Part shown: one piece after another, positions 55,780 through 64,000 of the stretch
Layout of the letters: each line of letters opens with the position of its first letter
How positions within the stretch are numbered: position 1 is the first letter of the stretch
Origin: Micropterix aruncella
Taxonomy: Eukaryota; Arthropoda; Insecta; Lepidoptera; Micropterigidae
Length of the DNA stretch: 64,000 bases
Assembly: GCA_944548615.1 (NCBI GenBank)
Contig: OX155962.1
Span: 2,259,298 to 2,323,297, forward strand
Direction: 5' to 3'
Notes under the pieces: generated by a model
The model's input: the letters and a program-made list of their open reading frames with translations, nothing else
The model's database searches: none
What the model was told of the DNA's origin: nothing
Program-made: the position numbers and the translations under genes

Positions 55780-56320
55780 TTCAAATATTGTGTCCATGTA
55801 AATTACTTAGAAAAGTAGAGCCTTATTGTCTGATTATTTTATATGGTCTTATATCTGTACTTTTAATTTAAAATGCATAACGTAGATTTAATTTGATTAT
55901 TTAACATTTTACTGACATTTTAAATATAACGATGAATAATTTTACTACGTAAATTTCGAATTACTTACTACTTCAAATATGAGGCTTCTATTTTGATTAT
56001 TTATATTTATAGTTTGACAATCTAGTAGTTAATTCTTGACTACCTATGTATGTTCAGTAAAATGTAGTAACGAAACTTACTACCTAACCCAATTATTTTG
56101 ACACGTCCAAGAGCGGTCTTTAGTCGTCAATTCACGACGAAAATGTAATGTAATGTAATGTATAGAATCAGTCGGAAATATATAATGTATTTCAGCATCT
56201 CATGGTATTTACACTGAATTATTTTTTTCTCCAGTAAAAAATAGAATATATAATTTTAGTCCTCACGGGCTTCACTTAACGTTTTTTTTATAAAACACAC
56301 TGATTTTCAGTAATCCTGAA
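55780..56320. other. AT-rich sequence downstream of the host exon
   Basis: On the minus strand this would be the start of the first intron of the gene at 56388. TAATG occurs in tandem at 56145-56162. No acceptor with an open continuation was identified. Confidence 0.4.
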
Positions 56321-56326
56321 AAGTAC

Positions 56327-56388
56327 CTGTTCTTTCCGAAGCCGACTTTGTGAAGCTCCACGTGTTTGAAGGCAGCATAGGTAGCCAT
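56327..56388 (-). CDS. first coding exon of a host gene, unnamed
   Basis: ATG at 56388 in good context (CGCATCATGG) opens a frame reading MATYAAFKHVELHKVGFGKN, then the first two bases of an Arg or Ser codon. It ends at a donor (AACAG, then GTACTT, at 56326 on the minus strand), leaving phase 2. The reading would stay open through the donor for 18 more codons, so the exact end is inferred from the splice signal. The short start (Ala/Tyr, then KHVEL) looks like the N-terminus of a cytoplasmic protein; no signal peptide. It lies 182 nt downstream of a TATA/initiator pair. I have the impression of a conserved insect N-terminus but cannot name the gene. Confidence 0.6.
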
Positions 56389-56570
56389 GATGCGTAGCTT
56401 TCAGCGGAATCGATCGAGGAAGGCTTCGTAGGCTCTACGGCGCGTAGACGGAGGCAGGTAAAAGGGCAAAAACCACACAGCGGAACTAAACAGACGCGAG
56501 AACGAGCGACGACAGTGCGGGGCTAACGGCACGAGACTCGTGTATGCGGCGCGACGGTCGACAGCTGACT
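56389..56570 (-). other. 5' UTR of the gene starting at 56388
   Basis: 182 nt between the predicted initiator A (56570) and the ATG. It contains CGTCTACGCGCCGTAGAGCC, which can form a short stem. No upstream ATG was checked to be in frame. Confidence 0.45.
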
Positions 56571-56602
56571 GACCCGTTACGACTGACAGCACTCTCTTTA
56601 TA
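56568..56602 (-). promoter_or_regulatory. TATA box and initiator
   Basis: On the minus strand TATAAA (56602-56597) lies with its first T 32 nt upstream of the A of TCAGT (A at 56570), the canonical insect spacing. A second TCAGT occurs 14 nt nearer to the TATA box. Drosophila-type initiator TCAGTY matches (TCAGTC). Confidence 0.65.
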
Positions 56603-56850
56603 AACAACGAAACGAAACGTCAACTGGGAGCGCGGCGGCGACGCCCGGCGTCGGTGTCGCACCGCGGGGCGGGCGGACTCTAAATATAGAGACGTTCTAT
56701 TTCTGGCGACGCGATTTTTCAAAATTGCGACAGAAATTCTGACTATGTATTTTTTTCGGGAATTTAGGCGCACGATGCGACGTTTGGGCGAAGCCGCGGC
56801 TTCCCTGCGACTGCCTTATCGAGTGAGAATGGGACACGACGGGTAGCATT
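56603..56850 (-). promoter_or_regulatory. GC-rich proximal promoter
   Basis: CG-dense sequence (GCGACACCGACGCCGGGCGT on the minus strand) directly upstream of the TATA box with no repeat partner. It contrasts with AT-rich DNA on both sides. Confidence 0.5.
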
Positions 56851-57237
56851 GCCATATTGGAATAATATACGAAAGAACCAACATTTTATGGCGGTAGTTC
56901 GTTCGTTAACGTGTCCGATCGTAAACAGATCGATCACGAGATAATCATCTCTCGCTGATTCGAAGTAACTCTTACAATCTCCCGTAAAACTTTCGACAGT
57001 AAGGATAAATATTGCAATACTGAACTAGCAATACACACAGACTAACGAAAGCACATTGGATTCAATCAATTTCATGGTGGGGTTTGATTTTAGATAAAAA
57101 TCGACTTCAGAACGTGGAGTAAAATTGCTTAATCTACTACGCTCGCTGGAATTGTTGACAGAAGATTTTAATATACAATTGATGAATTCTTTGAAATTTA
57201 TGAATGCAACATACAAGATATATTAGGCATTTTTTAT

Positions 57238-57980
57238 ACATAAAGTAAAGTAAAGTAAAAGGTATTTATTTCCAATACAACCATACAATTGTGTAGGAAT
57301 GACAGTAATTAATCTTAAATTAGTTACTCAATTTAGACAAGAGATGATATACAATATATAGTTTTAAACTTACCAATTTACAAAAACATAGACTATATGA
57401 TAACAGTTTACAAGAAAACAATTAACGGTAAATAATATGTATTAGATTAAATGGGTAGATACGATGCTATGTATTTTCAAAATATTTTAAGAAGTCGTTA
57501 TGGGCATACATGTTGATTTTAAGCAGATAGACTCGGATGGATCTCTTGAAAATATCGATGTTTTTAATTTCTTTTAATCTTTCGGGCAATTTATTGAAAA
57601 GTTTGAGGCCTAAGTATCGACTAGTCGCCTGGAACTTGGCAGTACGTGCTACGAACGGTTGGAGATACAGGGTTTTATTCCTGGTGTCATGCCGATGTAC
57701 TTCCTCGTGGGATATGGCCGAGCTCTTATTGCAATAGAATTCGCAAAGAGCTTCTTGAGCAAAAATTGCATATACGGTCAATATCCCTAGTTTTTGGAAG
57801 TGTTCACGACATGACTGCCGTGGACCAATACCTACTATCGCACGTATGGCTCTTTTCTGGAGAGTGAATACACTGTTGATGTGTGCTGCATTACCCCATA
57901 AAAGAATACCATAGCGCAGGTGTGACTCAACTAGCGCGTAATAGGCCGATATACATATTTTATACATACATACAGTTATA
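57238..57980 (-). mobile_element. CR1/Zenon-like LINE, 5'-truncated, with target duplication
   Basis: CATACAAGAT-TATTAGGCAT-TTTTAT occurs at 57210-57237 and 57981-58007 with one or two indels, a target duplication of about 25 bp. On the minus strand the element ends TTGGAAATAAATACCTTTTA then CTTTACTTTACTTTA, the tetranucleotide tail of this LINE group. Confidence 0.88.
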
Positions 57981-57985
57981 CATAC
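57467..57985 (-). pseudogene. LINE reverse transcriptase C-terminus (CR1/Zenon-like)
   Basis: About 170 open codons: ISAYYALVESHLRYGILLWG, FTLQKRAIRAIVGIGPRQSC, HFQKLGILTVYAIFAQEALC, RHDTRNKTLYLQPFVARTAK, GLKLFNKLPERLKEI and NIDIFKRSIRVYLL, then a stop at 57467. The S-x-L-R-Y-G-I-L-L-W-G and R-x-x-T-R block order is that of CR1-group ORF2 ends. The first residues of the open frame (up to 58000) come from the target duplication. Catalytic motifs are lost by 5' truncation, but the retained part is unbroken. Confidence 0.9.
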
Positions 57986-58084
57986 AAGATTATTAGGCAT
58001 ATTTTATTTTGTTTGTTTGTAATAATCAACAGTTCGTATTATTGATTAAAACATTGCTCGTTCGTTCGTTAACGTGTCCTGGCC

Positions 58085-58385
58085 AGGTTAGTACACGTCT
58101 TTCCAAAAATATTCATCCTGGATGGCCTTTTCTTTTGCCTCTTGTAGGTCCTGGTGTGTGACAGAGATTGACAACTGCGGGCAGATAGGAGGTGGTCTTC
58201 ATCCTGCAGAGTTCTACAGTAGCATATTAGTTTCTCTGTAAAGCCCCAGCGGACGAGATTGGCTCAGCATCATGTCACACCAACCCTCAGTCTGTTGAGA
58301 CTACGCCAGGGGTATAGGAGAGATGGGACCCCAGTGTTATCTGTTGCTTCACATTCTCGTCAAGGAGGGGGGGGGGAGCCTAGTT
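58085..58385 (-). pseudogene. LINE C-terminal fragment, inverted relative to 45745
   Basis: On the minus strand LQDEDH, then PQLSISVTHQDLQEAKEKAI and QDEYFWKDVY can be read across frameshifts. They align with LQDEDHARSCPQLSTPITHQ and DLQEAND at 45745. A (G)10 run (58366-58375) lies in its 5' part. Confidence 0.6.
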
Positions 58386-58544
58386 TAGACGGCCAAGGAC
58401 AAGACACAACAACCGCCTGCGGTGTTATTTATAGGCAATAGTGAGTGCAGGCAAGAGTGTTTTTTTATAAATGAATGCATTCACATTGTATTGGATATGT
58501 CAAGCCAGTACTGAGATAAATTATACTCTGAAAAGTTATGAAAA

Positions 58545-59275
58545 GTTATATAAATACTCTGAAAGGTTATGTAGAGAGGCTTTCTCACTTCAACCTAATA
58601 GACTTAAAAACACGTAGGACTATAACTGATGTAACGATCTCCATAAGATTTTGCACAATCGACTAGACAGCCCAGCTAGTCTAGAAACAGTTCAATTTCG
58701 TGTGCCACCGCGACTAACGAGGAGCTCTCAAACATTTTCGGTTGTCGCTTGCAATAACAACATCGGGTCGAATAGACCTCTTACCAGAATGTGTCGCGTT
58801 TTTGATAAATCGTGTAAAGGCTTAGATATATTTTATGACTCCATTAATTTAATAAAAGACTCGATCATATCTCCTACTTCTTAAGAGTTCACTAACTTCC
58901 TTCCTAATGTACGGTATTATATGATTATTATAATATTATTTTATTATAACATACCATTGTATTATATCATATTATGTATAATAAATATTATTATCTAATA
59001 ACCCATACTTCTATTTTGCTATATCCAAATAACCATATTTACAACTTATTTAATTATTACTTTTCTTACCCTTATATTATTATTAGCTTTATTTTTTTTT
59101 TTCTCTACTATCAACGTGTTCATGTTATTTTTGTTAATTTGTAATGCAAGCATTGCAAACTATTCATAGGATAGTAAATTAGTTTCGTTTGAATATGTTT
59201 TTAAAATACTAGTTTCATATATTTACTATCTGTAAGTTTGCTATAAAATAAGATGAAATAAAAATATAATTACAT
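58545..59275 (+). pseudogene. LINE ORF2 end and 3' UTR
   Basis: RLSHFNLIDLKTRRTITDV, then after a shift HNRLDSPASLETVQFRVPPR, LTRSSQTFSVVACNNNIGSN and PLTRMCRVFDKSCKGLDIF. This is the terminal R-x-x-L-x-x-R-R ... V-P-x-R-x-T-R ... N-x-P-x-x-R-M-C block of a LINE shared with 63270-63660. After the stop near 58882 comes an AT-rich 3' UTR ending ATAAGATGAAATAAAAATAT. Confidence 0.75.
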
Positions 59276-59436
59276 TATTCAATTTTGGCAGTGTTGAATA
59301 GATCTAAGACACTTAGGTGCGCTTAAAGTTCATGCAATCTGATAAAACAATCAACGAAATTATAAGTGATGAACACGTTCAAGTGAAAAATCATTAATAA
59401 ATCAAAAACTAAGAGCAACCATTGATTATACAGGGT

Positions 59437-59640
59437 CTTAGATTGCTCAATGCCACAGTACGTGTTGGCAATCCTTCTGCGCCGGTGACAAGCTGCTGGC
59501 GCTGATAGTTTTGTCCGACGAAAGTGATAGCAATTTATTTGGGCATTTATAATAACATTGGTAATGTTTTTTTTTATAAAGAACTGGTTAATTATAAAAA
59601 AAAAACATTATTTAATTAACCAATGATAACGTTCAGTAAT
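59437..59640 (-). mobile_element. TIR family T, terminal fragment
   Basis: AGGGTCTTAGATTGCTCAAT, TTGGCAATCCTTCTGCGCCG and CTGGCGCTGATAGTTTTGTC match the reverse of 36095-35900. It is bounded on the right by TAATTAACCAATGATAAC-like internal sequence. Confidence 0.7.
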
Positions 59641-59649
59641 TATTAGTTT

Positions 59650-59920
59650 TTCCTAAGGGGTCAAGTAAGCGATGTGATTCATAAGAAGTTGAAAAAAATA
59701 TATAATGTTCAAAAATGTTTAAATGTTTAAAAGTTCAGAAATGCGCCCAGCGTGTGGGCACGGTCTAAACCTAGAAATTTAAAACATAGACTCCTGAGAC
59801 GTCAAGTAAACAGTGTTATTCATAAAAGTTCTAAAATGTTCTAATGTTCAGAAGTTCAGACACGGGCTCCACCTTTAAATTTGAAAACACTGACTCCTGA
59901 GCGGTTAGTTATTCATAAAA
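59650..59920 (+). repeat. degenerate tandem repeat, about three units
   Basis: Units begin CTCCTGAGACGTCAAGTAAA-like and contain GTTATTCATAAAAG and ATGTTC-AGAAGTTCAGA. Spacings are unequal (about 137 and 101 bp). No longer array is present. Confidence 0.5.
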
Positions 59921-59924
59921 AGTA

Positions 59925-60766
59925 AAAAAACAAAAGGTTGTTCGTTCAAAAAAGTACAAACGACAAACAAATACCAAAATTATTATATTGATATGTACCC
60001 TACGGTCACGGGGTAAACTTTTTAAAATTTACAAATAATTAAATCAATTGATTTTTGACTTCGATTTAATATTTTATTACTTTTTATCCCTTTAAAATGA
60101 CACTGGCAGCACCGCGACAAACTGGGGCAAAGGAGATGAATGCTGAAGTGAACCCGGCAAAGAGTAAGAGAAACAGCAGCATCCTGTAATTCAGAGGATA
60201 GAGTGAGACGAACGATGCGAACACCGCAGAGAAATGGATACGTACAGCTGTGATGCTAGTAGGAACGTATATATGAATGTAAACGTAGGGTAGTTCAAAC
60301 TTATAACTATGAATGTATTGAATAATCCTGAAATGGATGCGGTTTAAAAGCTTACGCTCGTGATTCAGAGCGATGGTGCGATAAAAAGATTATTTTAACC
60401 AATGTGTATTGCATGAAATCAGCTATGACGGCTTGAATTTTTCAAAAATATAGGGCTATCCATTATTTAACTCAAAAAACAACTTATTTCTTGATATTGA
60501 ACACAGAATTTAGCATCCATTGTAGGTTCAAACTAGGGATGTAACCTCTTGCGATTACGATACGATACGATTAATGTTCACATTAAGAAAAAGGTAGGTA
60601 CAGTGTATTGTAATTAAAACCCCAATTTAAGTCATTAGGGATTATGAAAATAACGAATTTTCTCAGTTCTCTTGACTTTCTTGACTATCTTTATTCTTTT
60701 CTATTATTGACTATTATATAATTGTGAATATTTATTCCGGATATTTGCGATTGACTAATAATACTA
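59925..60766. other. interval without recognised features
   Basis: A purine-rich patch (60110-60240, GAAGTGAACCCGGCAAAGAG) has no frame of note. The rest is AT-rich. Confidence 0.4.
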
Positions 60767-60767
60767 A

Positions 60768-61026
60768 CTAGCTAAACCCGGCCAAGCTTTGCTGTGGCTC
60801 GGTCTGATACGAAATGAATAAGAAATGTACCGATGTCGAAACGCACCAAAGATTTCGAAATCGAAACGACACGTCGTCGAAACGCACCAAGAAGTTTGAG
60901 ATAATTTTTGTCTTGCGTATTCGAAAGCAACGTTATGGCAAAAATTCAATTCAATAGACCGACTACTCTTCGAGTTTTGCGAGCACACATATATGAAGGA
61001 AGAATTTTTATATACGAGTATAAAGA
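60768..61026 (-). mobile_element. short Helitron, 259 bp
   Basis: On the minus strand the 5' end is A, then TCTTTATACTCGTATATAAA. The 3' end is GCCACAGCAAAGCTTGGC (hairpin GCCA..TGGC), CGGGTTTAGCTAG, then T. TTTTTGCCATAACGTTGCTT and doubled TTGGTGCGTTTCGACG motifs lie inside. It is non-coding. The termini differ from those of the 48042 Helitron, so it is a separate family. Confidence 0.85.
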
Positions 61027-61034
61027 TTTATTAC

Positions 61035-62000
61035 TATTTGCATATTTTTAAATTATTTTTATTACTGACCATATGATAATTTGTGAAAATGACAAATAAA
61101 TCTGATTGATTAATAGTAGATACTATTATCAACATGATACTTGTGAAATTATCGAAGAATTTTGATTAAGTAAATCAGTTGTTTTTATTATATCAACTAT
61201 TATATTATATTATTATATTATAATATCATTAATATATCTACTAGCAACTATCATATTGATATACCTTATGATGTAGGTACATGCACATAAATATTATAGT
61301 AGTAATTTTAATTTATTTTTACTCTACCAAGTGTAGCAACTCCTATCAACTGGTTTATTGAAAAAAAAAAGTGTGTTTCCCAATTAATCGATATCGTCAA
61401 TTGTTACCCCGATTATTCAGCGTTTACCAACAAAAAACACAAACGAAACATGTTAAAAAAAACACTAATAAATCTTATACAAAATCAAAATCTTAAACAT
61501 TCTGATATTATGAGAAATTCTGAAGTTTCCTCTGAAGTACTAAGCGATGGCATGTGGTGTGCTTGCTAAAAAATGATTATAGCGGCAGAGGATCAGAAAC
61601 TGTGTCGCATATTGCAGGAAATATCTGTCGAGACGAAGTAGTCTTATTTACATGAACCCAATCTTCTAGAAGCTCTAACCTACGCAAAATTCGCGCAATA
61701 ATAGCCGTTATCCGAATCCCAAGAAAATTGCACAAACACATCTGTCCTTCCAATTGAGTTGAGTAGCATATGAGAGTTTATTTCCAACAGCTGGGCTTAT
61801 ACAGAATGATTTAAGAAACAGACTGTTACAAGTACCGGACTTAGACTTGATAGGGCACTAAGATATTTGAGCTATTGTAGCTATTTGAGTTATGCCAGTA
61901 TTTAAATATATATGACAATTGCTCACTCGGACATTTTTTTGGGGGCCCCCAAGAAAGTGGGGGCCTTAATATATAAATAAATAAATAATAAATAAATACA
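61035..62000. other. AT-rich interval, no gene recognised
   Basis: TATTATA-type repeats at 61195-61235 and a GGGGGCCCCC palindrome at 61943. The latter adjoins the TAAATAAATAAA tail of the LINE end at 62009. Confidence 0.4.
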
Positions 62001-62004
62001 AACT

Positions 62005-62566
62005 GAGCTGCCATGGAATTCACCGACCGGAGTCGGGCCCATCATAATACTATTTTTTTTACACTTCTGGGGGGTGAGCAGTGGATTCCGGACTTACGAA
62101 CCGGCTGTGGTAGGTTTAGGACAGCTGTCTTGCCACATGTGAGCGTCCACCTTACCACCCATTCACTCCCCCTTCGAAGCCATAGAATTTGAGATGCGCA
62201 AATCGCAGTTTTAGATAATTTTTCTAAGAAAGAGTTGATTATTTTTCTGGAAAGACCAAGATCTTTAAAGAGGTGAAATAGAGATTTAGCTGGCAGGCCA
62301 CGAGCGCCAACTTCCACCGCGTGAAGGTGAACAGTGAAGCCGTTCCGGGTTACGGCATTTGCAAGATCATGGTATTTATTTAATTTGTACTCGTGGTCTT
62401 TTGGGATATTTGATTCCCATGGAACAGTTAATTCTACAATAAGAGCCACCTTCCGAGATACAGAGTAAAGAGTTATATCTGGACGGAGGGCTGTGCATCC
62501 GAGACTTTCAGGGAATTTATACTGCTTAGAGACCGTATCAACCTCTAGAATCCAATCTGTAGTAGA
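62005..62566 (-). pseudogene. LINE C-terminal PD-(D/E)XK-like endonuclease domain
   Basis: From about 62565 the minus strand reads TDWILEVDTVSKQYKFPESL, CTALRPDITLYSVSRKVALI and VELTVPWESNIPKDHEYKLN, then KYHDLANAVTRNGFTVHLHA and VEVGARGLPAKSLFHLFKDL. A late frameshift affects WLRRGSEWVVRW. RPDI followed 16-19 residues later by VELT and then K-L-N-K-Y fits a PD-(D/E)XK arrangement, as in restriction-like endonucleases carried by several LINE groups. The 3' end closes with GAATTCCATGGCAGCTCAGT and a TTTATT-type tail. The reverse transcriptase is absent. The LINE clade is not assigned. Confidence 0.7.
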
Positions 62567-62754
62567 TTATACGTAAATCCTACACTGACTGTAACTTATA
62601 ACTTTCGCCACGGTTATATTCAGTGAGGATTACCTAGTAACCTAGCTAAATTTTAGTAAATTTGTAACTACCTAGCTACATTTTAAGGCCGCATTTGAAT
62701 AGCAGCATTTTTTATTTCTTTTATTTTTTTATGTGATCAATCCGAGTTTTCCGA

Positions 62755-63670
62755 AATTACTTCAGGGGTACCGCAAGGCTCCCACTTGTGACCACTTCTT
62801 TTCCTTTTATACCTCAACGATATCACCGATTGATAGTACATTCCAATATGGTCATATATGCGGATGACACGAACATTTTTAGTGAGATCCGATCAATTAA
62901 TGACTGCCTTAATTTGAAGGCGGATATAAACCGCCTTATGAAATACTGTTCCGATAACTGTCTCTTCGTTAACGTAAGCAAATGTCACATAACCACATAC
63001 TCCAGAAAAAATACTAATATAATGTTTGACTACAACTTGAATGGCGCTATAGTTGGAGGAGAAACAGCGGTGCGAGATCTTGGGATTACACTTGACATGA
63101 AAATGCTATTCGCCGAACACATCGATAATATTATTAGAAAAGCATATAAATTACTAGGTTTTATTCTAAGGGTATCATCGGTATTCAAATCCACTGACAC
63201 GCTTAAAACCCTCTATAATTCCTATGTAGTCAGTTGGCATTCGCATCAGTGGTATGAAATCCCCAATATTTGACTTACATATCGCGGATCGAATCGATAC
63301 AAAAAAGATTTGTGAAGCGATTAAATATCGCTTCTTTCACTAAGTCCAGCTCCTATGAGAAATCCTTAAAAGCCCACAAGTTATGCCATTGGAGAGCCGT
63401 CGAGTCTTGATCGATGCCGTATAATTGCATGGGTTGGTAAATAATTCCATCGATGCGAACGCGATTTTGGAGCGCATTGAATTTTATGTTCCTCCTCGCC
63501 CTGTTCAATCGCACCGACTATTTCATCTCCCTGTGGTGAAAACCAACGCATCTCAAAATGCATTTCTATACAGAGCGTGTCATAGATATAATAAAGACTT
63601 TTTAAGTGTCGACATATTGCACTCATCAAAAACCTCGTATAAGATTTCAATAAAAAACATCTAGAGTCTA
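62755..63670 (+). pseudogene. LINE reverse transcriptase, second half, frameshifted
   Basis: SGVPQGSHL, a stop, then PLLFLLYLNDITD (62762-62837) is the palm block before the catalytic turn. After a frame change comes VIYADDTNIFSEIRSINDCL, INRLMKYCSDNCLFVNVSKC, TAVRDLGITLDMKMLFAEHI and IIRKAYKLLGFILRVSSVFK, ending early in SWHSHQ. The end, in other frames, includes KRLNIASFTKSSSYEKSLKA and ILERIEFYVPPRP...SQNAFLYRACHRYN, matching the LINE tail at 58650-58880. At least three lesions. The catalytic aspartates (ADD) are still encoded. Confidence 0.88.
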
Positions 63671-63674
63671 TCTA

Positions 63675-64000
63675 GAATCTAGATGATCACAAAACATTTA
63701 TACATATTATATTTAGTTTAATTTAGTTCATGGATATAATTTTATCTCAAGTATATTCATTATAATACCTATATATTATCCCTAAAATTAAATATAAATG
63801 TATTTATATACATACATAATAATTTTTTATCTATTTTGTCTCTTCCTTTCACCTCACTTCCCATCCTGATTCCCCTCTATTCTCAAGCTAAAACAATATA
63901 TAAATATATACGTATACTTTATATTCGAAATCACATTAATGGATTTTTGTCACTTTTAAATACGTTTTTATTGCAATGTATGTAGTTCTGTTTGGTTCCA
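63675..64000 (+). repeat. probable 3' UTR of the preceding LINE
   Basis: AT-rich trailer beginning with a doubled ATCTAGA motif (63661-63685). No tail is reached before the window ends. Confidence 0.35.

Overview
The window reads as insect nuclear DNA, most probably from a moth or butterfly (Lepidoptera). It is AT-rich, gene-poor and crowded with transposable-element remains. The lineage call is an inference. It rests on two small Helitrons with typical TC...CTAG ends, non-LTR retrotransposon 3' ends closing in TTTA-, ATTT- or CTTTA-type microsatellites, Penelope-like elements with a GIY-YIG domain, hAT and TTAA-flanked elements, and long (AT)n tracts. No prokaryotic operon, phage, CRISPR array or rRNA gene is present.

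Host genes are scarce. The best candidate is a first coding exon on the minus strand (56327-56388). It has a TATA box and an initiator 32 nt apart upstream, and a GC-rich promoter region. Weaker first-exon candidates end in GTAAGT or GTGAGT donors at 1584-1606 (+) and 16630-16649 (-). A possible terminal exon lies at 38384-38461 (+). A compact unit with a TATA box, a short reading frame and AATAAA lies at 8661-8912 (+). None of these could be named.

Layout. 1-5.1 kb is mostly AT-rich single-copy-looking sequence. 5.1-8.5 kb holds a tRNA-derived SINE inside an inverted-repeat element, a Penelope palindrome, an (AT)n tract, the first copies of a GC-rich non-coding family (called GCF here) and a 109-bp tandem array. 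8.6-17 kb holds the small-unit candidate, a Penelope 3' end and a dispersed repeat (R). 17-21 kb has a hAT-like element containing a GCF copy, then a nearly complete LINE reverse transcriptase with one in-frame stop. 21.6-24.1 kb is a GCF cluster. 25-29.9 kb has RTE and LINE fragments, a SINE, three long (AT)n tracts and a perfect 106-bp-arm palindrome. 30-34.3 kb shows nested insertions: a Buster-like hAT inside a LINE frame, and a TTAA MITE inside a young Jockey copy. 35-43.6 kb mixes a TIR family (T), GCF, Penelope ends, foldbacks and a TTAA MITE. 43.6-45.7 kb is a broken hAT transposase split by a Penelope-like element. 45.7-55.8 kb holds LINE ends, a Helitron, a 120-bp repeat element, more GCF and a second TTAA MITE. 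56.3-64 kb holds the host exon and promoter, three LINE 3' halves, a 259-bp Helitron and a LINE end with a PD-(D/E)XK-like domain.

The most unusual feature is GCF: at least 18 segments of a GC-rich, apparently non-coding family, 15 of them on the plus strand and often in head-to-tail pairs of two subtypes. I could not assign it to a known class. Several insertions can be put in order from target-site duplications seen directly in the sequence.
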